Positions 37,367 to 46,969 of a DNA stretch of 64,000 bases are shown piece by piece. Source of the stretch: Indolivaga capnocytophagoides DSM 22835 (GTDB lineage Bacteria; Bacteroidota; Bacteroidia; Bacteroidales; Dysgonomonadaceae); assembly GCF_000426485.1 (NCBI RefSeq), contig NZ_AUFL01000004.1, positions 248,001-312,000 of the forward strand, written 5' to 3'. The notes beneath the pieces were generated by a model. That model had not been told where the DNA came from. It worked only from the letters and a program-made list of their open reading frames with translations, and made no database searches. The number at the start of each line of letters is the position of its first letter. The first letter of the stretch is position 1. The position numbers and the translations under genes are program-made.

Positions 37367-38068
37367 TTAATTAGACTGCTGTCCGATTGATCCTGAAAGA
37401 ACTACTTCTTTCATCGATCCATCATCACATTTTATTATACGTCCATGAAATTTTTGTACAATAGCATAATTATGTGTCGACATAATTACAGTAGTTCCTT
37501 TCTGTGAAATCTCGTGCAATAACTTTACTATTTGTGTACCTGTCTCCGGATCCAAATTACCGGTAGGCTCATCGGCTAGTATAAGATCGGGAGAGTTCAG
37601 TAGTGCCCGTGCTATTACAATACGTTGCTGTTCACCTCCTGATAACTCATGGGGCATTTTGTAGCCTTTGTTTTGCATGCCTACCTGAGTCAATACTTCA
37701 CGTATCCTGTTATCAATGGCATCCTGACTGTCCCAGCCTGTTGCTTTAAGTACAAATTCGAGATTTTTCTCTGCCGATCGGTCTATCAATAGTTGAAAAT
37801 CCTGAAATACAATACCTATTTTCCTTCTGAGAAAAGGTATTTCTTTTCGTTTCATTGTATTCAGACAATAGTCAAGGATATATCCGTCTCCACTATTAAT
37901 AGGAACTTCATGATACAAGCTTTTCAGAAAAGTACTTTTTCCTGATCCTACTTTTCCAATCAGATATACAAAGTCTCCTCCTGAAATCTGAACATTCAGA
38001 TCTTGCAATATAGGATTGCCGTCACGGCTAATTCCTACTCCTTTGTAATCAACGATAACACTGCTCAT
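37367..38068 (-). CDS. ftsE: FtsE-like ABC transporter ATPase
   Basis: 233-residue ABC ATPase with Walker A GKVGSGKST, signature LSGGEQQRIVIARAL, Walker B LILADEPTGNLD and a switch histidine in MSTHNY. The pattern is that of FtsE, which with FtsX regulates cell-wall hydrolases at division. No ftsX gene is adjacent, which is usual for Bacteroidales, where this ATPase stands alone behind his genes. Other lipoprotein-export-type ATPases (LolD) are close relatives, so the symbol is likely but not certain. 5 nt after hisIE. Confidence 0.82.
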   Translation of the reverse strand: MSSVIVDYKGVGISRDGNPILQDLNVQISGGDFVYLIGKVGSGKSTFLKSLYHEVPINSGDGYILDYCLNTMKRKEIPFLRRKIGIVFQDFQLLIDRSAEKNLEFVLKATGWDSQDAIDNRIREVLTQVGMQNKGYKMPHELSGGEQQRIVIARALLNSPDLILADEPTGNLDPETGTQIVKLLHEISQKGTTVIMSTHNYAIVQKFHGRIIKCDDGSMKEVVLSGSIGQQSN

Positions 38069-38073
38069 CGGCT

Positions 38074-38670
38074 TTATTTTTTATGTCTCTTTTGAAGCTC
38101 TCTTGATAAATCTTCAATACTCAAACCTTTTGAGGTAAGCAGTACTATTAAATGATATAGCATATCCGCCGATTCGTAAATCAGGCGTTCGTCTGTTCCG
38201 TTACATGCCTCTATCACCGATTCGATAGCTTCTTCCCCGACCTTCTGTGCCATACGGTTTACTCCCGATTGAAACAGTGATGTGGTATATGATCCCTCAG
38301 GCATTTCCTGATGACGCTTTTCGATGAAATGCTGTAAGTATTTGAAGAACATGATGTCTTCTTTATTTTCTTCTTTAAAGCAAGTGTCATCTCCGGTATG
38401 GCAAACAGGCCCTACTGGGTTGACCTTGATAAGCAGGGTGTCTTTATCACAATCTTCCTGTATGCTTATAACATGAAGAAAATTACCGCTCTCCTCACCT
38501 TTCGTCCACAGACGTTGTTTGGTACGGCTAAAGAAAGTCACCTTTCCTGTTTCCTGAGTTTTAGTTAATGCTTCCTGATTCATATAACCAAGCATCAACA
38601 CCTTATTTGTTTCGTTATCTTGTATGATGGCAGGAATTAAACCATCTACTTTATCAAAATCCAAATTCAT
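38074..38670 (-). CDS. hisI: Bifunctional phosphoribosyl-AMP cyclohydrolase / phosphoribosyl-ATP pyrophosphatase
   Basis: HisIE fusion for steps 2 and 3 of histidine synthesis. N-terminal HisI domain with FSRTKQRLWTKGEESGN and the zinc motif CDKDTLLIKV...GPVCHTGDDTC; C-terminal HisE domain with KVGEEAIESVIEA. 198 residues. A weak relative of the dispersed palindrome (GGTACTCAACC, 38688-38698) lies 17 nt upstream. Confidence 0.95.
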   Translation of the reverse strand: MNLDFDKVDGLIPAIIQDNETNKVLMLGYMNQEALTKTQETGKVTFFSRTKQRLWTKGEESGNFLHVISIQEDCDKDTLLIKVNPVGPVCHTGDDTCFKEENKEDIMFFKYLQHFIEKRHQEMPEGSYTTSLFQSGVNRMAQKVGEEAIESVIEACNGTDERLIYESADMLYHLIVLLTSKGLSIEDLSRELQKRHKK

Positions 38671-38759
38671 CTGGTTTGTATATTTTAGGTACTCAACCTT
38701 TGTGTTCTATATCTCTCTTATCTAACAATAAAAGGCACAAAAAGATCACAACTGCCGTT

Positions 38760-39512
38760 TTATCTTACATTAATACCTTCCGTACGAAGATACTGTTTTA
38801 AATCTTTAATTGCAATTTCTCCGAAATGAAATACGCTGGCAGCCAGAGCCGCATCGGCTTTTCCGTCAATAAAAACATCTTTAAAATGCTCCATATTGCC
38901 TGCTCCACCTGATGCTATTATCGGAATATTTAATGATTCGGATAATTTGCATAAAGCTTCATTGGCATATCCCTGCTTTACTCCGTCATGATTCATGCTG
39001 GTGAAAAGAATTTCGCCCGCTCCCCTGTCTTCAACTTCTTTAGCCCACAGAAACAGTTCTTTGTCCGTAATATTGCGTCCTCCGCTTGTGTAGCACATCC
39101 ATTTGCCTGCATCAAAACGGGCATCTATAGCACATACACACACCTGCGAACCAAAATTACCTGCAATCTGATCTATGATTTGAGGATTACGTAACGCTGT
39201 TGAATTGACCGACACTTTATCCGCTCCTGCACTTAACAGGCGGTCAACATCTGTCAATTCGTTTATACCTCCGCCGACGGTAAATGGTATACTGATATTC
39301 AGTGCAATTCGCTTCACCAGATCAGTGAAGGTTTTCCTTCCTTCGTGAGTTGCTGTTATATCCAGAAAAACCAGTTCGTCAGCACCTTCATTGCTATATT
39401 TGACAGCCAGCTCCACAGGATCACCCGCATCTCTTAGGTTCACAAAATTAATGCCTTTGACAGTAGTACCATCTTTAATATCAAGACAAGGTATAATTCT
39501 TTTAGCAAGCAT
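38760..39512 (-). CDS. hisF: Imidazole glycerol phosphate synthase cyclase subunit
   Basis: TIM-barrel subunit that uses ammonia from HisH to make imidazole glycerol phosphate. Starts [28 protein letters not shown] and IASGGAG are the phosphate-binding loops. 250 residues. The downstream gap to hisIE is 89 nt. Confidence 0.96.
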   Translation of the reverse strand: MLAKRIIPCLDIKDGTTVKGINFVNLRDAGDPVELAVKYSNEGADELVFLDITATHEGRKTFTDLVKRIALNISIPFTVGGGINELTDVDRLLSAGADKVSVNSTALRNPQIIDQIAGNFGSQVCVCAIDARFDAGKWMCYTSGGRNITDKELFLWAKEVEDRGAGEILFTSMNHDGVKQGYANEALCKLSESLNIPIIASGGAGNMEHFKDVFIDGKADAALAASVFHFGEIAIKDLKQYLRTEGINVR

Positions 39513-39578
39513 ATTGTATTGTTTATGCCGATGCAGAAATATTATTCAAGACAAAATTTCCGCACCGGATAATCATTC

Positions 39579-40307
39579 TTATTTTCTGTTTTGTATCTCA
39601 ACCAGATCTTTCAGGCTGATTTTATTTTCATAAATGGCTTTACCCATAATAATAGCAGGTACACCTGCAGCTTCGAGGTGCAATATATCTTCTTTGCAAG
39701 ACACTCCCCCACTGGCAATCAAGTATACTTCGGGTATCTGATTAAGTATCTGTTTGTATAAATCAACAGCAGGCCCTGCAAGCATTCCATCCTTAGAAAT
39801 GTCGGTACATACTACTTTCTTTACACCATATTGGATGTAATTGGCAATATAAGGAACAACAGCAAGGCTTGTGGCTTCCTGCCATCCCGACACAGCTATT
39901 TGATGATTTTTGCTGTCAGCTCCTAATATAATTCTGTCACCTCCGTATTTTTCTACCCACGACACAAATAGTTTGCGGTTCTTAGCAGCAACACTTCCCC
40001 CCGTAACCATTGCAGCTCCGGCTTCGAATGCTATATCGATATCTTTATCACTTTGAATACCACCACCAAAATCAATAACCAGAGATGTATGCGTAGCAAT
40101 ATCTTCCAATACCTTATGGTTAATTACATGTTTGGCTTTGGCTCCATCAAGGTCTACCAGGTGTACTCTATGAATACCGGCATCCTCGAATTGTTTTGCA
40201 ACTTCCAAAGGATTCTCGTTGTAAATGGTTTTAGTATTGTAGTCGCCTTGCGACAAACGCACGCATTTACCATCGATAATATCGATAGCCGGAATTATTT
40301 CTATCAT
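39579..40307 (-). CDS. hisA: ProFAR isomerase
   Basis: TIM-barrel isomerase, step 4 of histidine synthesis. Starts [29 protein letters not shown] and IASGGVS are the two phosphate loops; catalytic Asp in PAIDI. 242 residues. Its ATG overlaps the hisH stop by 4 nt. Confidence 0.96.
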   Translation of the reverse strand: MIEIIPAIDIIDGKCVRLSQGDYNTKTIYNENPLEVAKQFEDAGIHRVHLVDLDGAKAKHVINHKVLEDIATHTSLVIDFGGGIQSDKDIDIAFEAGAAMVTGGSVAAKNRKLFVSWVEKYGGDRIILGADSKNHQIAVSGWQEATSLAVVPYIANYIQYGVKKVVCTDISKDGMLAGPAVDLYKQILNQIPEVYLIASGGVSCKEDILHLEAAGVPAIIMGKAIYENKISLKDLVEIQNRK

Positions 40308-40894
40308 AACTTTAGGAAATTAGTTAATATTTGTTCGCCAACACTTCCGCTCTTTTCGGGGTGAAACTGTGTAGCATAAAAATTGTCTTTATGAAGTGCC
40401 GCACTGAATGGCTGTATATAGTCGGTAGTAGCGGTCGTATAAGTATTAACGGGTACATAAAAGCTATGTACAAAGTAAACATACTGATCTTCGAGGGAAA
40501 TATCAAATAAAGGTGTTTTTACATCTTTGATTGTGTTCCAGCCCATGTGAGGGATTTTATCCTCGTGTCTCTCGGATATGAAACGTTTTACATCCGTATC
40601 AAATATATTCAGACAGCGGGCATCTCCTTCTTCCGAATGAGAGCACATCAACTGCATACCGAGACAGATACCCAATACCGGCTGTTTCAGACTCCGTATA
40701 AGAGTATCCAGTTGGTTTTTGCGAAGGTAATCCATAGTAGTACTGGCCTCTCCTACTCCCGGAAATATTACTTTGTCGGCTTTAGCTATGAGTTCTTTGT
40801 CATCCGACACAACAGCATCAACCCCTAAACGTTTCATTGCAGAGTCTACCGAAAATATATTCCCTGCATTATATTTTATAATAACAATACCCAT
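40304..40894 (-). CDS. hisH: Imidazole glycerol phosphate synthase glutaminase subunit
   Basis: Class I glutamine amidotransferase that supplies ammonia to HisF. Nucleophile in LGICLGMQL and the His-Glu pair in TQFHPEKSG. 196 residues. Overlaps hisA (ATGA) and lies 14 nt after the TlpA-like gene. Confidence 0.96.
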   Translation of the reverse strand: MGIVIIKYNAGNIFSVDSAMKRLGVDAVVSDDKELIAKADKVIFPGVGEASTTMDYLRKNQLDTLIRSLKQPVLGICLGMQLMCSHSEEGDARCLNIFDTDVKRFISERHEDKIPHMGWNTIKDVKTPLFDISLEDQYVYFVHSFYVPVNTYTTATTDYIQPFSAALHKDNFYATQFHPEKSGSVGEQILTNFLKL

Positions 40895-40908
40895 TCGTTT
40901 GCGAGTGC

Positions 40909-41436
40909 TTATTCTTGTAACAAATTATCAAGGACTTTTACCATTTGCGAAAATTCCTCCGGATCATATAGTCTTGTTAACATAACTATTTTTCCATCTT
41001 TACCGATTATAACATTACGTGTTATGCCTGCGTCTTTTTCGGCATATAATTCAAAGATACCGGCTTTGGGATCTAGTCCGATCGGATAAGTTACTCCTGT
41101 CTTTTTTGCAAAGGCCAAAACTGTTTCAGCCGGCTCATCTCTGTCTATACCATAAAGAGCAAACGCAGGGTTTGATTTATGTTTCTGCCAGATGTCAGAC
41201 TCTATAAAGGGCATCTCTTTACGGCAAACACCACACCAACTTGCTGTGAATTGCAACATAACGACTTTACCTTTCAGATCCGAAAGTTTAACAACCGAAC
41301 CATCGGGTAATGTCATTGTAAAGTCCGGAGCTGTATCTCCGACCTTCACCAGATATTTGCGGTCGGCCTCTTCCTGAGCAAAAAGACTACCGAACACCGA
41401 TATTAAAAGAGTAAATATTATAATAGTCCGTTTCAT
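40909..41436 (-). CDS. TlpA-like periplasmic thioredoxin
   Basis: Thiol-disulfide oxidoreductase with a signal peptide (about residues 1-20) and a thioredoxin fold of the peroxiredoxin/TlpA type. The redox motif is WCGVCRKEMP (CxxC). 175 residues. The cis-Pro loop appears as AGITRNVIIG. Placed 7 nt after the VanZ-like gene and 14 nt before hisH; the link to histidine synthesis is probably only transcriptional. Confidence 0.88.
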   Translation of the reverse strand: MKRTIIIFTLLISVFGSLFAQEEADRKYLVKVGDTAPDFTMTLPDGSVVKLSDLKGKVVMLQFTASWCGVCRKEMPFIESDIWQKHKSNPAFALYGIDRDEPAETVLAFAKKTGVTYPIGLDPKAGIFELYAEKDAGITRNVIIGKDGKIVMLTRLYDPEEFSQMVKVLDNLLQE

Positions 41437-41443
41437 TTTTATA

Positions 41444-41845
41444 TCACTTATTTAAAAGATAATTACGATACTTAAAAGCAAAAGGTAAAGCTGCTAATGA
41501 ACCTAATGTATCTGCAAGAAAATCGAACCAGTCTCCTGAACGGGGCGGAAAATAATTTTGCTGCAGAATCTCAATCAGACCACCGTACAATATGGGGCAG
41601 ACAAATGCATAAAATAATAATTTGCCAATATGTATATGTCCCTGTTTTGCATGAATGTAATTCAGAGCCGTAGCCCCAGATAATCCTAAATACATTAAGA
41701 AATGAACTATCTTATCGGTGGGGATCAAAAAGTCGAATTGGACTTCGGGAATGTCCCTCGGTGGGATAAAACAGCATAAATATAAGATCACAAATGATAT
41801 AACCACAGGAACACTCGCATATCTTAAAATAGAATAACGCTTCAT
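41444..41845 (-). CDS. VanZ-like membrane protein
   Basis: 133 residues, four hydrophobic segments, with DKIVHFLMYLGLSG and GGLIEILQ..FPPRSGDWFDFLADTLG, which is the VanZ-like signature. Role unknown in this lineage; VanZ itself gives low-level teicoplanin resistance. First gene of the run leading into his genes. Confidence 0.85.
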   Translation of the reverse strand: MKRYSILRYASVPVVISFVILYLCCFIPPRDIPEVQFDFLIPTDKIVHFLMYLGLSGATALNYIHAKQGHIHIGKLLFYAFVCPILYGGLIEILQQNYFPPRSGDWFDFLADTLGSLAALPFAFKYRNYLLNK

Positions 41846-41943
41846 CTATTACCTTTTTGTAAATTAAGCAAATGAAAGTATATCATTAAATACTTTCAAG
41901 TTATAATAAGCTTAGGCTCTTATATTAGCCAAAGTAATAAATA

Positions 41944-41973
41944 GGTCTGCAACCTTAAAAGTCTCAGACTTTT
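41944..41973. repeat. Degenerate dispersed palindrome plus related GTCTCAGAC dyad
   Basis: GGTCTGCAACC (41944-41954) is a two-mismatch member; the adjacent AAAAGTCTCAGACTTTT (41957-41973) is a perfect 17-bp palindrome sharing the GTCTCAGAC centre. Confidence 0.5.
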
Positions 41974-42120
41974 TTATTGACTTTCTTAATGTGATAGCAA
42001 TATCATAGTGTGCCTCAAACAGGCAACCTCAAATTCTTACTATTACTTAAATAATACAAAGATGCTACAAATTATTGATATTTACATATAAATAATAACA
42101 GTTTTCATATCTGTTTACTG

Positions 42121-42128
42121 TATTTTTG
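42121..42128 (+). promoter_or_regulatory. MFS gene -7 box candidate
   Basis: TATTTTTG fits TAnnTTTG; it would give a leader of about 108 nt that contains a dispersed palindrome. No -33 TTTG. Confidence 0.35.
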
Positions 42129-42217
42129 CAGTCCAAAACTTTTTAGGCTATTACATTGTTTAAACGTGCAGAATGTAAAGCCGCAGATCTTTTTATGGCT
42201 TTAGTAAGTAGTAAAAA

Positions 42218-42228
42218 GGTCTGAAACC
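42218..42228. repeat. Dispersed palindrome, variant GGTCTGAAACC
   Basis: One arm mismatch, 15 nt upstream of the MFS start codon. Confidence 0.55.
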
Positions 42229-42243
42229 ATAGGATTTTTAGGT

Positions 42244-43650
42244 ATGTTACCAGAAGAAAGTAACGAATTGAATATCTCACCCAAGTTACCATGGCTTGCC
42301 GCAATGGCCATGTTTATGCAATCACTTGATGGTACAATTCTCAATACAGCACTGCCGACCATAGCTATCGACCTGCATCACTCTCAACTATCCATGCAGG
42401 CTGTAGTAGTTAGTTATGCCCTTACCCTGGCATTGCTGATACCGGTTAGTGGTTGGTTGTCGGACAAATACGGGACTAAACGCATTTTTAGTATTGCTGT
42501 ATTTTTATTCACATTAGGCTCATTGGCATGTGCTATATCGACCACATTCAATCAGCTTGTTGCATCACGTGTTCTACAAGCTATCGGCGGTTCTATGATG
42601 GTTCCGGTATCTAGGCTTGCTTTGATATATGCTTATCCAAAAAATAAATTGCTGGGAGTTATAAACTTTGTAACAATGCCCGGATTGGTAGGGCCATTAC
42701 TCGGTCCACTACTTGGAGGCTGGCTTGTAGATGTGGCATCATGGCATTGGATATTCCTTATAAATATACCTATTGGTATAGCCGGACTGATATTTACACA
42801 ATACGTTATGCCCAACTTTACAAGAGGGGGGAAACGCTTCGATCTGATAGGCTTTATTTTATTTTCGGGTGGATTGATAGCTCTCTCCTTAGCTCTCGAA
42901 TCCGGTGACGGAGGTAATATAAACTGGAAATCACTCGGTATTATACTGTTTTTGGCAGCCCTGTTCGGCACATTATATATATTATATGCCAAACGGGTAA
43001 ACAACCCGATTATAAATCTCAATTTATTTAAGATACGAACACTAAGGATAGGTCTGATAGGTAACCTTTGTACACGCTTAGGAATTGGCAGTTTACCTTT
43101 TCTTCTTCCTCAGATGTTGCAGATAGCATTTTTGAGAAGTTCTACCGAATCGGGGCTTTTAATGATGGCTTCGGCAGTCACTACTATATTCGCAAAATCG
43201 CAGGTTATACCTTTAGTTAAACGGTTTGGGTACAAAAAAGTACTTATCACCAATACAGTAATACTGGCAATTGTGATATCAATGTTTGCCCTACCTGATA
43301 AATCCACACCGATATTCTTATTGATACCCGTTTTGTTTGTATATGGAGCTATAAACTCTATCCAAATGTCGTCAATGAATACTATTTCGCTGGCTGATCT
43401 CACCCCCGAAGTTGCCAGCGGAGGTAATAGTATGCTGGCTATCACTCAACAATTATCGATTAGTTTCGGAGTATCGGTAGGAGCTATGATACTTCGCTCA
43501 ACTGAGTCGGCATCGTGGCTTACAGACGGTGATATAGGACTATCTTTTAAATACACTTTTATTATATTAGGTGTTATTACACTATTATCAGCTGGAATAT
43601 TTGCCCGATTAAAGAAAACAGACGGAGACGATATGTCCGGTCATAAGTAA
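42244..43650 (+). CDS. MFS drug-efflux-type transporter (DHA2, 14-TM, MdtD-like)
   Basis: 468-residue major facilitator with about 14 hydrophobic segments. Motif A is GWLSDKYGTKRIF, and the antiporter motif C region is GLVGPLLGPLLGGWLVD. N-terminal QSLDGTILNTALPTIA is typical of the EmrB/QacA and MdtD group. Likely proton-driven export of small molecules; substrate unknown. Alone on this strand, followed by a strong terminator. Confidence 0.88.
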   Translation: MLPEESNELNISPKLPWLAAMAMFMQSLDGTILNTALPTIAIDLHHSQLSMQAVVVSYALTLALLIPVSGWLSDKYGTKRIFSIAVFLFTLGSLACAISTTFNQLVASRVLQAIGGSMMVPVSRLALIYAYPKNKLLGVINFVTMPGLVGPLLGPLLGGWLVDVASWHWIFLINIPIGIAGLIFTQYVMPNFTRGGKRFDLIGFILFSGGLIALSLALESGDGGNINWKSLGIILFLAALFGTLYILYAKRVNNPIINLNLFKIRTLRIGLIGNLCTRLGIGSLPFLLPQMLQIAFLRSSTESGLLMMASAVTTIFAKSQVIPLVKRFGYKKVLITNTVILAIVISMFALPDKSTPIFLLIPVLFVYGAINSIQMSSMNTISLADLTPEVASGGNSMLAITQQLSISFGVSVGAMILRSTESASWLTDGDIGLSFKYTFIILGVITLLSAGIFARLKKTDGDDMSGHK

Positions 43651-43665
43651 GATTTTTATAAACAT

Positions 43666-43706
43666 AAAAAAGACGGGTAAATATTTTCTTATTTATCCGT
43701 CTTTTT
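43666..43706. terminator. Bidirectional terminator after the MFS gene
   Basis: 16-nt arms around AGACGGGTAAAT (43666-43682) and ATTTATCCGTCT (43691-43706) with one G-T pair; A- and T-rich ends serve both convergent transcripts. Confidence 0.9.
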
Positions 43707-43724
43707 ATATACATTATCTTTGTT

Positions 43725-44324
43725 TTACCTCACAGTGAAAACAATATTCATAAAAGCATCGTAATTCGGAAGGTTGTTGACGGTATAACTCAATACTCCA
43801 GTATTGCTTATTGCTGCTACCGTTATGCATGGATCGGTGTAAGTAACATAATAGTTGAGTTGATTGACTGCAAAAAATGGGATACTATTATTTGCGCCTG
43901 CACTTTTGATCTTTGGAGCCGAAAATCCGGTATTATATATACTGTATAAATCAAGGGTCTGCACTCCTGTCAATAAATTGCCTGATCCATCTGATGTCGG
44001 GATATTTACTGATGGCATATAAAAAAAGTGTCGATTATATAATGTAAGACATGTCCAGGCATATGTACCGGGGTTAGATCGAGTATCTTTGTATTGCGAT
44101 ATACATTTCAAGTCAGTATCATAGACTATCAGGCTCGGTGCAGGACTCGATATAGCTAACTTCTGAGCATTAGTTATACGTGGGATAAGTAAACCTTTAT
44201 CATTATTGTATGTATCTATTTCGAGTACAGCTGAAGCATGCGGTGTATCGGTATTTATTCCGATCTGTGCTGATAGCTTCATAATCGCCATAAGCAGCAA
44301 TATAAATGTAATTGAATGTTTCAT
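43725..44324 (-). CDS. Secreted protein of tail-fibre-like type, paralogue of the gene at 45.8 kb
   Basis: 199 residues with a signal peptide ending near SAQIG. The N-terminal GINTDTPHASAVLEID...KGLLIPRIT...LIVYDTDLKC is a motif shared by many Bacteroidota secreted and phage-fibre-like proteins. The C-terminal half is unique, beta-rich. The protein at 45814-46392 has the same layout (GINTSTPNASAALDIE...KGILIPRMT...LLVYDTTLKC). Third gene of a three-gene operon; its ATG overlaps the preceding stop (ATGA). Function unknown. Confidence 0.75.
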   Translation of the reverse strand: MKHSITFILLLMAIMKLSAQIGINTDTPHASAVLEIDTYNNDKGLLIPRITNAQKLAISSPAPSLIVYDTDLKCISQYKDTRSNPGTYAWTCLTLYNRHFFYMPSVNIPTSDGSGNLLTGVQTLDLYSIYNTGFSAPKIKSAGANNSIPFFAVNQLNYYVTYTDPCITVAAISNTGVLSYTVNNLPNYDAFMNIVFTVR

Positions 44325-45787
44325 TGTTGTTTTGAATTTAGCAGATCTGAACGGGTCATACGGTTGGTTTTGAGAGTACAGTTAACTATATTGGCTGTCA
44401 TGGTGATAGCGGTAAGTTTAGTTCCATCAGCTTTGTACGGTGTTATTTCGATGGTATATATGCCGGCATTATTGTACGAATACACCTGCGAATATTTACT
44501 TTGGGAAGCATTAACTGTTTGTGTTATTTTGGCTGAACCATCGCCGAAATACCATTCAAGTTTATCAGGAGCATTACCTCCGGACAGATCGACCTCTACA
44601 CTGTAAGTCCTGTTATGCGATGTACAGGCAAAGGGTTGTTCTTTAGGTATAATACGAATAAATCCGGCGGCAAAAGTCGGTAAACCCAGATATGCACTAT
44701 TTTTCAGATAATTCGGAAAATATTTCATCGTTGTGCCTCCTGCATCAGGGTTCATTATAACATATAAGTGTTTTGTAGCATTAGCAGATCCGGCACTATT
44801 GGTTCGTATTCCATACAATCGTCCATCTATTCCAGGCTTGATATTACTGGGGCCATAGGCCAAGAAAGTAGATGCAGTACCTGCTCTGAGTTTTGCCCAT
44901 GTATTTACATAAACTTGTATACTGTTATTATATCCACTTGATATATAGATATATTGATTATTCGGAGAAAATGTTCCCGAATATGTCAGTATGGGCAATG
45001 TTTGTGTCTGTATCCCCGAAATAAGTCCGGTAGAAGGATTAAAGACTGCCGATATAACCTGACATCCTGCCCAGTTAAATGATGCCAGCTTGGTATAATC
45101 AGAAGAAACGATAAGCTCTCCGAGATACACGGTTCCGCTTGAAACAATCGCAGAACTTGCTATGGTTTGATGCGCAGTTGATGATATTCCGGTTTCGGTG
45201 ATTGCCCAAACATAAAATGTTTGCAGGGTACGATGTATCAACCAATAATCCTTTCCATTAGAATTGGGTACAGCTGCAATATTTTCATACACAGCTCCAC
45301 TTTTTATGACATTATTTTTAGATGTAACGGCTCCCAATCCTGCATTTTTAGAAATATCTACAATAGAATATCTGATACCGTTCGGATATGCTGTATAGTC
45401 TTGAGGTACAGTTATTATATAATATTCTGTTGTACTTCCGGGTTTAGGAACTGCAATACCCGATTGAGTGGAGGACGGACCACCTAGCAAACCTGTACCA
45501 TTACTCATTACATTACCATTCTTATCATAAACCGTAGAGCCATCTGACGAAAATAGTAAGTTTCCATTGTATGTAGAAACCGTAAAACAACCCTCGGATG
45601 TAGATAAAGGGCCGACTATTGCTTCGGGCATATTAGGCACAACAGTACCATCGCTAGCCGTAGCATTATTTAATGAGTTAAAGTTCAAACCTGCCTTGTA
45701 TCCGAAATGCCACCAGCTTGTTTCTTTCTGAGCCATTACATTTAAGTAGCAAAGCACAGATAGTGAAAGTATTATTATTTTTTTCAT
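44321..45787 (-). CDS. Secreted beta-propeller-like protein with C-terminal PKD domain
   Basis: 488 residues, signal peptide (MKKIIILSLSVLCYLNVMAQ). Residues about 25-380 resemble the repeat protein found in many Bacteroidota surface proteins (WWHFGYKAGLNFNS..., LLFSSDGSTVYDKNGNVM). Residues about 390-475 form a PKD domain with DKLEWYFGDGSAK and YSYNNAGIYTIEITP. No T9SS C-terminal signal is evident. Lies between two paralogous small secreted proteins and is coupled to the last by ATGA. Binding or structural role is an inference. Confidence 0.75.
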   Translation of the reverse strand: MKKIIILSLSVLCYLNVMAQKETSWWHFGYKAGLNFNSLNNATASDGTVVPNMPEAIVGPLSTSEGCFTVSTYNGNLLFSSDGSTVYDKNGNVMSNGTGLLGGPSSTQSGIAVPKPGSTTEYYIITVPQDYTAYPNGIRYSIVDISKNAGLGAVTSKNNVIKSGAVYENIAAVPNSNGKDYWLIHRTLQTFYVWAITETGISSTAHQTIASSAIVSSGTVYLGELIVSSDYTKLASFNWAGCQVISAVFNPSTGLISGIQTQTLPILTYSGTFSPNNQYIYISSGYNNSIQVYVNTWAKLRAGTASTFLAYGPSNIKPGIDGRLYGIRTNSAGSANATKHLYVIMNPDAGGTTMKYFPNYLKNSAYLGLPTFAAGFIRIIPKEQPFACTSHNRTYSVEVDLSGGNAPDKLEWYFGDGSAKITQTVNASQSKYSQVYSYNNAGIYTIEITPYKADGTKLTAITMTANIVNCTLKTNRMTRSDLLNSKQQ

Positions 45788-45813
45788 TTTTTCTTACTAG
45801 ATTGAAATTGACC

Positions 45814-46392
45814 TTATTTTAGTACAAATACAACAGTCATAAATGAATCATAATCCGATTCGGCTTTTATGTCATAAGTCATTACACCGTTATTATCGAT
45901 GGACACATTGTCAAGTACATCGGTGTCATAATTGGTTATATAATAATAAAGATCTGTCCGGTTTGTAAAATAAGGAATATTCGCAGGTGCGGACGGATTT
46001 TTCTTCGGTGCGGTAAACTGAGTCTTATACTTATCATACAGATCAATAGTCTTGCCTGTTACCACGGAAGATGCATCGACAGCGATGGTGGGCATATAGA
46101 AAAATCCGTTCTGAGCATCTTTTGCCGATAAACAAACCCACACAGGAGAAGTTGTTGTTCCGGCATTCTGAGCAATACATTTCAAAGTAGTATCATATAC
46201 AAGCAAGCCTTCGGCGGGAGTTGCGATAGCTATTTTTTGTACAGTAGTCATTCGTGGAATCAATATTCCTTTGTTTGTACTTTCTATATCCAGTGCGGCA
46301 CTGGCATTCGGGGTACTTGTGTTTATCCCGACTTGAGCTTGTAAAGTTGCTATGCTGATAAAGCATAACGTCCATAAAATAATCTTTTTCAT
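45814..46392 (-). CDS. Secreted protein of tail-fibre-like type, first gene of operon
   Basis: 192 residues with signal peptide MKKIILWTLCFISIATLQAQ. Paralogue of the protein at 43725-44324, sharing the N-terminal GINT.TP.ASA motif and a C-terminal ending in DSFMTVVFVLK against DAFMNIVFTVR. A long 5' region (a hairpin at 46456-46486 and a TC/GA dinucleotide tract at 46728-46768) precedes it. Unknown function; predicted cell-surface or extracellular. Confidence 0.75.
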   Translation of the reverse strand: MKKIILWTLCFISIATLQAQVGINTSTPNASAALDIESTNKGILIPRMTTVQKIAIATPAEGLLVYDTTLKCIAQNAGTTTSPVWVCLSAKDAQNGFFYMPTIAVDASSVVTGKTIDLYDKYKTQFTAPKKNPSAPANIPYFTNRTDLYYYITNYDTDVLDNVSIDNNGVMTYDIKAESDYDSFMTVVFVLK

Positions 46393-46455
46393 TGTTGTTT
46401 TTATTTAGAGTTGTTTCTTTTGTACATGTTTCTTTTGCTGTTGAAAATTTAAATA

Positions 46456-46486
46456 ACATCGGGGTGCACTCTCTGCATCCCGATGT
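46456..46486 (-). promoter_or_regulatory. Strong hairpin in the 5' leader of the secreted-protein operon
   Basis: 13-nt arms ACATCGGGGTGCA and TGCATCCCGATGT with one mismatch and a CTCTC loop, 64 nt upstream of the first ATG. T-rich sequence follows on the minus strand, so it could be an attenuator or a terminator of an upstream transcript. Confidence 0.5.
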
Positions 46487-46726
46487 ATGTATCAGTTGAC
46501 TTAGGGGCAGAGCATTGTATTGCGGGGAATCTGAACGACAACAATATAACAACGCTACCCGACAAAGCCTGCCCAGCCAACTTATTTTGAAATTGGTATA
46601 AATTAAATAATTAGTAAAGGTAGAAATGAGCCAATTGGGCAATAACATAACGAATGCCGAAGTATAAAAAAATACTCCGTCATTTTGACACAATAGAAAT
46701 TTTAGTTTGATTATTACGCTAGATGC

Positions 46727-46769
<43 letters not shown>

Positions 46770-46912
46770 ATATTTCACACAAGACAGCCAAACCTAAATT
46801 GTTAAAATTTAGATCTGATTTGAAGTTTCTATGTGTGAAACAGATAGTCATTAACTAATAGTTAAGAGATTGATTACAGGGGCAAATATAAATCATTTAT
46901 TTTTATAAAACA

Positions 46913-46940
46913 AAAGGAAAAGCCTTGAGACTTTTCCTTT
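46913..46940 (-). terminator. Terminator after the 46970 gene
   Basis: 10-bp perfect arms AAAGGAAAAG / CTTTTCCTTT with an 8-nt loop. Confidence 0.7.
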
Positions 46941-46969
46941 CGGTTGTTCCTGAAAAACGAATAAGAGTA

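Larger units (their letters stand above)
41846..42243. other. Divergent intergenic region between VanZ-like and MFS genes
   Basis: Holds a 9-bp inverted repeat TGAAAGTAT/ATACTTTCA (41872-41880, 41889-41897), two members of the dispersed palindrome family (41944, 42218), a perfect palindrome AAAAGTCTCAGACTTTT (41957-41973) and a -7-like TATTTTTG (42121-42128) for the MFS gene. No coding-like frame. Confidence 0.6.

Noticed and set aside
46193..46693. 166-residue minus-strand protein overlapping the first secreted-protein gene
   Set aside because: It reads another frame of a gene with a clear signal peptide and paralogue; its upstream half covers the leader hairpin and AT-rich DNA.
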